A DNA stretch of 34,675 nucleotides from contig CAUDNR010004096.1 in assembly GCA_958430865.1 (NCBI GenBank), forward strand, positions 34,129 through 68,803. Reading direction: 5' to 3'. The position numbers were made by a program, and so were the translations under genes. Under the pieces are notes generated by a model. That model did not search any database. It was not told the DNA's origin and worked only from the letters and a program-made list of their open reading frames with translations. This document shows, piece after piece, positions 27,876-34,675 of the stretch. The number at the start of each line of letters is the position of its first letter. Position 1 is the first letter of the stretch. The stretch comes from Entrophospora sp. SA101. Its lineage: Eukaryota > Glomeromycota > Glomeromycetes > Entrophosporales > Entrophosporaceae.

Positions 27876-29241
27876 ATGATTGAAATAATTAGTTTGCCAT
27901 TTGAACTTCTGACTGAAATATTCAAATATATTGAAGATGATTACCAAGCATTATATTCTTGTATTCTTGTCAACAAACAATGGCACAATATAAATATTCC
28001 AACTTTATGGAAGAATCCATTTTTTTCTATAGGCAGTATCAAAATATTAATTAATTGTGTGTTAGAAGAAGATAAGGATTTAAATTGCATTGAATTAACA
28101 TTTAAACTCTTGGAGAGGCCACCATTATACAATTATGCTAGATTTTGTACTATACTTTATGATTATTATGATTTTTCAATACCTGGTAAAAAAAAGCAGA
28201 AAATTAAATTTACAAATTTTAGAAAATAAATTAGGAAATTTTATTTTAGATAATTCAGCAGGTATTAGAAAGTTTCACACTTATTATGTAGATTGTAATC
28301 TATTAATTAATCATCATAGATTTGATAATTGTTTTCAGAATCTTTATGAAATATATTGTAGTAGTTCTGATAGTGGTGAATTCTTTGATAAATTAGCAAA
28401 TATTTGTAAAAATATTCAATCATTAATAGTATATTGTGATAGTAATAACAATAGTATATATAGTTTAGCACAGCTAATTAAAGCACAAGAGCAATTAAAT
28501 ATTTATCTATTGTATCACCAATATTACCAGATGAATTAAAAAAAGCAATATTAACTCATTCACAATCAATAATTTATTATGAATCTCATCCCAGAAATAA
28601 TTTTAATAGTTTCTTATTACCAACTTTTAAGAATTTAAAGACTTTAGAGTTATCAATTTATGCTGATAGTGAAATGATAAATTTGAAAAATATTTCACTG
28701 CCAAATATTGAATCTGTAAAAATTATGTATTGCTTCTCAACCATATATATCAGACTTGTCTGATTTTATTAATATCAATGGAAAAAATCTTAAAAATCTG
28801 AATATTGTTGGTGGTTACAATGATGGATTATTGAGAAAGATATTTCAATCAATTGCACAACATTGTAAAAATTTAGAAGATTTATCTATGTTATATGAGG
28901 ATGAATTAGACCAGGAATTAATAGAAGTATTTAATAATTGTATTAATTTAAAAAGTATTAGATTTAATAATACTTTTAATGATGAAATAGATTTTGATAA
29001 AGTATTGATGGTATTAAATGAAATATTACCAGGAAAACTAAAGTCAATAACTTTTACTTATAATGTTAATAATGTTAGTAACCACTCTTTGGATATTCTA
29101 ATGAAGAATTGGAAAGGACCCAAACCTTTAGTAATAAGATTTGTTATGTATACTAATCATGACATTTTGCTAGAAAGTGAAAGAAAAATATTAGAAAAAT
29201 ATCAAGATTTAGGGTTTTTAATAATCAGAAACTTTATGTAA
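27876..29241 (+). pseudogene. F-box pseudogene D, three frameshifts
   Basis: A full-length paralogue of B broken in three places. The F-box (LPFELLTEIFKYIEDD, CILVNKQWHNINIPTLW) is intact. Frameshift 1 is near 28170, where a T run has one extra base. Frameshift 2 is near 28490, where one base is missing (GAGCAATTAA against GAGCAGATTAA in C). Frameshift 3 is near 28720, where an A run has one extra base. A 9-base in-frame loss near 28080 is also seen. Every fragment remains recognisable and the C terminus (LDILMKNWKGPKP, DLGFLIIRNFM) is preserved, so the damage is recent or is sequencing error in runs. If real, it would yield only about 117 aa containing the F-box. Confidence 0.85.
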
Positions 29242-29742
29242 TATGTTTAATTATTCTTGATGAATTAGAAAAAATCAGAAAAATATTTGAGAAGCAGATA
29301 AAACATTTAATCTTTCAACAATTATAGCAACTATTTATCCAAATGCCATTTATACAAGCATCCTCAATGATTAGTAACAATTATTTAATCTATTGTTTAT
29401 TTTAAATTATAAATTGATTATTTATCTTATTTATGTATAAATTTTATTCATTAATCTTTTTATTATTATTATAAGCATTTATAATTTATGCTTTTTTATA
29501 TATAACTTTTATAAATAAATTTATTTATTAATGTATGTTTTTGAAATTTGACACACGCATATTCTAATTGACAGACAAATTCATTGCTGCAAAAAAATGT
29601 GCAAAGATTCACTTCTTTTTTTGCTTATAAAAAATAATTAACAATTTATATACTAAAAAAAAATAAATACTTTTATAAATTTTTTTGTTGCATTGTAAAT
29701 AAAGGCTATTTTCTTTTAACTATTTATTGTTTATTTATTATG
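29242..29742 (+). repeat. 3' flank of D, homologous to the flank of B
   Basis: Matches 12193-12700. AT-rich, no gene. Confidence 0.75.
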
Positions 29743-29796
29743 AAACATATGCCCCAAGAATTCAATTTCCTTGTAGAAGGCCTTTTTATTGAATAC

Positions 29797-29991
29797 AAGG
29801 TTTAATTCTATCATCCACTTCAATTGCCTTAGATACACAGATATTTTCTCCTGGGCAAGCATATGTCATTCCAGTAGGTGTGCACATGTTCTAATAACTT
29901 CACTGGATAAGAATGTCCCTTTATTACTGACAAAATCCTTGGTCGAAGAATATAAAAGATTAAAAAAAAAAGGCTTCAATAAAATAAAATA
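29797..29991 (+). pseudogene. Fragment of a Pif1-like helicase C terminus
   Basis: One frame from about 29799 reads QGLILSSTSIALDTQIFSPG then QAYV, which fits the Pif1-family motif QGLTL...LD..IF.PGQAYVALSR. A shifted frame continues LITSLDKNVPLLLTKSLVEE then YKRLKKKGF, fitting the end of the same domain (I..LD......V..EY.RL). The helicase core is absent and at least one frameshift separates the two parts. It is probably a remnant of a Helitron or of a stand-alone Pif1-like gene. Confidence 0.6.
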
Positions 29992-30009
29992 ATTATTTTC
30001 CAATAATTT

Positions 30010-30210
30010 AAAAAAAAAAAGTCCACACTTTCCATGAAGCATTTCTCTAGTTTGAATAACAAACAATGTTGTGTGTTGTGTGGGACATCGAAGTTCAACC
30101 ACATACAAATTTTCACGGGGTAAATCAAGACAATCCAAAGACAGAATTTTTTTTACCGCCTTGTTAAATTTTGTAACCCTTCAGCATTAACCTTCCCTAA
30201 TCCCTCATAT
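30010..30210 (+). repeat. Third, partial copy of the F-box spacer
   Basis: Resembles 9300-9500 and 26035-26235: CATGAAGCATT.CTCTAGTTT, AACAAACAATGTTGTGTGTT, CAACCACATACAAATTTTCA and CAGCATTAAC in order. It implies that another F-box unit once followed D. Confidence 0.75.
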
Positions 30211-30505
30211 TCTTCTAGTGGAGGGTGTTCAAAATCAAGGTCATGCAATTTTTTTAATGAGGGAGCTCGGCTCACTGCAACATATATATTTGTCCTCAGC
30301 AAATGTGTTCTCGTTGATATTCAATGCATGTGGTAGGGTTAACTCTTGTGTCGTGTATAAGAATGGTTGAACACACATGTAAATTCGATAGGTTGGTCAT
30401 TTATTTATTTTAAACAATTTTCGACTTAATGAGCTTACATGTATATCTTTTGTGTGTGTGTGGCTGGTTAGTAGAGTGATAATTAACCCTAAAAAATTTT
30501 TTTAC
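30211..30505. other. Intergenic DNA before the right arm
   Basis: No gene. Contains a short relative of the palindromic element at 30375-30445 and a GTGTGTGTGTGG stretch. Confidence 0.5.
30375..30445. mobile_element. Diverged mini-copy of the 4168-4411 palindromic element
   Basis: The left end ACATGTAAATTCGATAGGTT and the right end CGACTTAATGAGCTTACATG are diverged versions of the 29-bp ends at 4168 and 4411, enclosing only about 20 bases. It lies outside the inverted arm, so it is an independent insertion. Confidence 0.6.
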
Positions 30506-31138
30506 TATTCATGATCAATGGTGCAATTTTTAATAAAATAGACTATTTCATGGCCAGATGATTGGGTAGTCTAATAAATTACCACAAAACATATAAATAA
30601 ACCCGCTATCACCCAAAAATGCAAAAAATATTGGATTTGCTTTTTACATTGCATTCGAATTCGAAGGTCGAGTCACGTAGTGCCAAAATGGCGTTTATGT
30701 ATGATTTGGCTTTACATGTTACACTCAAACGCGAGGTATCTGTATATTTGTTCGGAGCATCAACATTAGCCAACCACATATTTTATTCGTTGCGTTGAGC
30801 AAAAAATCTATTTATTTATTTATTTAAAAAATTTACATATACAAGGGGAAATTGTTTACGGATTTAATAAACTAAATAAAAGATCTTTGCAAAGAAGAAC
30901 CATCACATGAATCAAATGTATTTATAAATTTGAAGATTTAGAAAAAAATAAAAATAAACTTACGATTCGAATACTTGTAAAAGTGAATAATAAAGATGAT
31001 TTTTTGATAAGTCGGCCATTTATTTATCATTATCAAGCATTAAAAGATTGAGCGGACCAACTTGTTGGGTTTACGATTCTTTTATTTTTGTAAAATCGCG
31101 TGTTTTGATCTTTTGATAGGTCTGATTACCGTGCCCGT

Positions 31139-31382
31139 ATACATATGTAAACTCGATAAGTCGGTCACTCGATAAGTCGGTCACTCGATAAGTCGGTCAC
31201 TCGATAAGTCGGTTACTCGATAGGTCGGTCACTCGATAAGTCGGTTACTCGATAAGTCGGCCAAAATTTTCACCTCATTTTCTTAATATTTAAGTAATTT
31301 AATTTGATAAGTCGGTTTACTCGATAAATCGGTCATATGAGCCCACCCCCACATGACCGACTTATCGAGTTTACATATGTAT
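31139..31382. mobile_element. Palindromic element, right-arm copy
   Basis: Mirror of 4168-4411 with the same 29-bp inverted ends and seven head-to-tail 16-bp units, here reading CTCGATAAGTCGGTCA. It arose with the arm, not by separate insertion. Confidence 0.7.
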
Positions 31383-32015
31383 ATATAAATATGGAAATGA
31401 TTATCGAAAATTTTCAGTAGTAAATTGTGGAAGGATGTAATTATAAATCTGCAGCTATTTATTATATTTATTTTAGGCGACTTTTGTTGAATACGCTCTA
31501 TCGATATTATATTATGGTGTCATTTTTGCTTTGATTGTTTTAATTGTTTTTTCCATTCTTCATGTAAAAAAAAAATATAAATTTCATAACACAAATGTAT
31601 TAAATATGAAAGTAATCATCGAAAATCCAAATTCAACCTTACGAAAGTACCGACTAGTAAGAACTTGAAGGAGAACGAAATATCATTATCTACAATGTAG
31701 TAGATGCTGTCTTCAACAATAAATGTATCACTTTATATTATCGATATAAACATAATAATAGGAGGATATTTGTAGTAAGCTTTTATAATAAATTTAGATG
31801 TAGGATTCTAAAGAATATAGAAATACTATAATAATGGCTAAATGATTTTAATTAATACTTTCGTATATAAAAGTGATAATAAACGCAAAGAATAAATTGG
31901 TTCATAAATCAACTTTATAGTGATATTTTGAAAACCGTGGAAATATAATTTATTTCACTTTATTATCCATGCTACAAAGAATTGCTGGCATATATACATT
32001 ATTAATTATTAAGAT

Positions 32016-32303
32016 TTAAAAAATCACATTATTAAAATGACAATTAAAAATAGAAAATTTCTTTTGAATATCATCCAAAGAAAATTCAGGCAAACTTGAT
32101 GGTTCTATGACGTGAGTTAAAATATTCATAATAGCAAGATGTTGGTTTTTTGTTATTAGAGCTTTTTGACGATAAAAATTAAGTTTAACTTGAATTTAAA
32201 TGATATTAAAGTATCTTGAGAAATAGAATCAGCCATTCCGATTTGAAGCAAAGTAGATTTTGGAGCCTCTGGAACTTTTTGGGAAGACGAAGAGCACTCG
32301 CAT
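32016..32303 (-). pseudogene. Gene fragment, right-arm copy of 3247-3534
   Basis: Same two-frame coding-like stretch, ending in IQKKFSIFNCHFNNVIF, unknown family. Identical to the left copy where compared. Confidence 0.35.
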
Positions 32304-33439
32304 TAGTTAGTAAAAATAGGTTGTGATAAAAGAAAAGGATGAAAGATGAGTAAAATTTTTATTGTACAAAAAATAAACAATAAAATAAACTTTTTAAATC
32401 ACGGGACGTTAGTCTCCATGGGACAAATCAGTTATTCCATGGGAACAATGATAATTCCACAGCTACGGCGTAAAAATCATTGATCGCCATGAAAAAACAT
32501 TATTTAAAAAAAAATTTATTAATTAATAATAATAAACATTATAATATTATTATTAAATACGTTCCAACAGGCAACGCGTGCCAGATCATATTCTTCATTT
32601 GGTACATGGCTCTTCAGCAAATCCTGGCCATCCCAGCAAGTCTTCTTTCACAGTGTTACCCAACAAATAGCAGGTTAGTTTCCTCACTGGACACGCTTAA
32701 TAAAAGGTAGGAAGGATATCTATACTTTGCAGAATCGAGGGTGGAGACAGTAAGGAGAAGCTTGTGAAAGCACTCTCCTTCAATAAGGCAATAAGGAGGT
32801 TGAAAATAAGATTCCTTGTCACGCGTGATAATAAAAAAACGACTGGTGTATTTGCTAATAATTATAATATTATTATTAAAATATATTTCAACAGATAACG
32901 CGTGCCAAATCCTATATCAGTAAGTTACTTCACTGGGAACACACTTGATAAAAGGTAGGATATCTATACTTTTAAGTACATTCTGCAGAATGCAGTAAGG
33001 AGAAGCTTATTCAAGTACTCTCCTTGGCACGTGTGATAATAAACAAACAATTGATATATTTGTTTTGTGTGAGCATTCATTATTATCATTAAAATGATTA
33101 TAAGACAATAACATAACCATTAAATATATATTACACACATGTAGGAAACTGCTATTGGACAACCTGGGAACACTGAAAAACGATTTGATATGCAAAATTT
33201 TATTGCGGTTCAAATATTACAATTATTCACATCTTCCTCGTGAAAAAGGCTAATCTGACCTGATCCCCCGATGATATAATAATGGGATTAAACTTCGGGG
33301 AGGGGTAACGACGCTCCGAAGTTTATTAATCACGTTGTTTAAAGCTTCTTGCTTGTCTGAAGCCTTCCAACTTGTTCAATTGCCTCACCTGTAGAAAATT
33401 AAAATTCTATAGTTATTGAGGTTTGCAATCGCATGACGC

Positions 33440-33718
33440 TTGCTTGTTTGTGAAAGGAAAAATTTATTAAATCTGACACCCATAATCAGGGTTGGCGTTG
33501 GCTGTAATCCAAATTCACCATCACCATATGCTGACAATAATCCACACGTAATATTAAGTGTGGATCAACAACAGCATCACCATACAACCTTCACTCCGAC
33601 CTCACCATCCCAATCTCAACCACCAATCCAATCAAATTCATCACCAATGCAACCCCATCATCAAGAACACCAAACCACAACACATTTTGAACATGTTCAA
33701 TGCCAACCCTGTTTATAA
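33440..33718 (+). CDS. Possible His/Gln/Ser/Pro-rich exon, right-arm copy
   Basis: Mirror of 1832-2110. Open without an ATG at its 5' end; low-complexity peptide, no domain. An overlapping frame (33558-33755) is open as well, so the frame is not certain. Confidence 0.3.
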   Translation: MLVCERKNLLNLTPIIRVGVGCNPNSPSPYADNNPHVILSVDQQQHHHTTFTPTSPSQSQPPIQSNSSPMQPHHQEHQTTTHFEHVQCQPCL

Positions 33719-34402
33719 TAAACATCAGATTTATTCTTTTGGAAATAATTTTTAGAAAAGCTCTACAATTTATGATTGTAGGCAATTGAAAAGCGCACAC
33801 GCAAGAAAAGGGAACCAAGTAGAGAAAAAGGATTTGTTTATCCCCAAACTCTACCAAATTCCTCGTCCTCCACCCGCCAGGAAGGACATCATTATGTGGC
33901 TTTTTTCAAATCACTGCATGGTCTTGGTATTATCATTACTCGGGTGATGCAATTTTATGTTGTACCAAAAATGTATTTTTGATTCAACCAAGAGAAAAAT
34001 ATTTTATATAACATATTGAAAAAAATAAATGGAATACAGCAATATATGTGCTATATATAATAATGGGCTTAGCAAAATCAGCGGGGAAAGAAGATCCTGT
34101 TGAACTTGACTCTGGTTGTTACTAAACATATGGACTAAATGGTTTAGTTGGTTTAGCCAAGTGCTCATTTGAGTCACGAGATAAGTAATTTTTTTATTGT
34201 AAATATTTAATTTTATTTAAAAAGTATACTTTTGGAAAAATTACAAACTCTTATAATTAATAACTTTAATACTAAAAATTTGTCTAATTTGTCTCAAATA
34301 AAATTTAAAAACAATTATTTGAATCTTTTTTGAAAAAGGAAACTAGAGTAATGACGACAGGTGGCGGGCGATAACCACCACCAACATCCTTAAAACACTT
34401 AC

Positions 34403-34455
34403 CCAGCGATGTCTTGTTGAGTTTGTCTGTTTCTTTTATTAGGCCGATACGACAT
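34403..34455 (-). CDS. Possible first exon, right-arm copy
   Basis: Mirror of 1095-1147: ATG, 18 codons, then the GTAAGT donor. Its promoter, with the CCAAT box, lies toward the window end. Confidence 0.28.
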
Positions 34456-34675
34456 ATTTAATAAAAAAAAATAAAAGTTTGTGATTTGATCGACGCGTAC
34501 ATTGATTTATCCTATTGGTTTTTTTTTGGTAGGACAGACGCGAATTGATTTTTTTTTCTTTCTTGGAAAAACAATTTATTTTTTGACAGAGTCCAAGATG
34601 ACAAAACGTGAGTGTTGTTGTTTGGTTTGGTTTGGGTCTCCTAAAGAAAACGTGTTAATAACTAACCAGAGGTAC

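Larger units (their letters stand above)
23881..29742 (+). repeat. Block 2: direct duplicate with F-box C and pseudogene D
   Basis: Second copy of block 1, same orientation. It is longer mainly because of a 316-bp insertion (27469-27784) and about 45 extra bases near 27072-27113. Similarity to block 1 is highest from the 3' part of F-box C through the following spacer. Confidence 0.85.
30506..34675 (-). repeat. Right arm of 4,170-bp inverted repeat
   Basis: Reverse complement of 875-5044. It carries the mirrored palindromic element (31139-31382), gene fragment (32016-32303, -), tandem repeat (32538-33052), hairpin repeat (33210-33328), His/Gln-rich exon-like frame (33440-33718, +) and exon-like start (34403-34455, -). 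The window ends inside the repeat, at GGTAC of a GGTACC site. Confidence 0.93.

Noticed and set aside
875..34675. Arms as LTRs of a retrotransposon
   Set aside because: The arms are inverted, not direct, and lie far outside the Gag/Pro/Int genes; no primer-binding site or polypurine tract was seen.
1..34675. tRNA or rRNA genes
   Set aside because: No T-arm consensus with a matching acceptor stem and no rRNA signature was noticed while reading; a covariance-model scan was not possible.

Overview
The window looks like nuclear DNA of an arbuscular mycorrhizal fungus (Glomeromycotina, most like Rhizophagus). This rests on the very AT-rich intergenic DNA, a small tandem family of F-box genes in the style of that lineage, and gag-like, integrase and B-family DNA polymerase genes resembling families I remember as expanded there. 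I could not search a database, so the assignment is an inference. No tRNA, rRNA or CRISPR array was seen.

Layout. 1-874 is non-repeated edge sequence. 875-5044 is the left arm of a 4,170-bp inverted repeat; its partner, 30506-34675, runs to the last base of the window and is identical wherever I compared them (position x pairs with 35550-x). The arms hold gene remnants, a tandem repeat and a small palindromic element. 5045-7140 is AT-rich with two minisatellites. Block 1 (about 7140-12700) carries two F-box genes, A and B. Block 2 (about 23881-29742) is a direct duplicate carrying F-box gene C and F-box pseudogene D. Next come a Pif1-like helicase fragment and a partial third copy of the F-box intergenic unit.

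Between the blocks, 12701 to about 23880, lies an 11-kb mobile-element region. It encodes a Cys/His-rich 81-aa protein, a zinc-finger protein, an integrase (DDE triad visible, two in-frame TGA codons), a Gag-like protein with coiled coil and zinc knuckle, a retropepsin, a C2HC finger frame, a coiled-coil protein, an acidic ORF, a degenerate retropepsin-like gene and a protein-primed-type B-family DNA polymerase with an endonuclease VII-like finger. The polymerase is cut by a 10-N assembly gap. No reverse transcriptase is visible. The set therefore looks like a retroelement gag-pro-int module beside a Maverick/Polinton-style polymerase: either nested remnants or an unusual composite element.

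This region, and nowhere else in the window that I saw, also holds a dispersed 22-bp symmetric repeat of form TTAGC-N3-GCTAGC-N3-GCTAA. It lies inside genes (encoding peptides such as SGASMAK), at gene ends and between genes, in both orientations. An 11-bp iteron-like array sits between two divergent ORFs. Gag and protease are linked by a ten-A slippery run in the -1 register. The repeat and the RT-less gag/pro/int/PolB combination are the most interesting signals.
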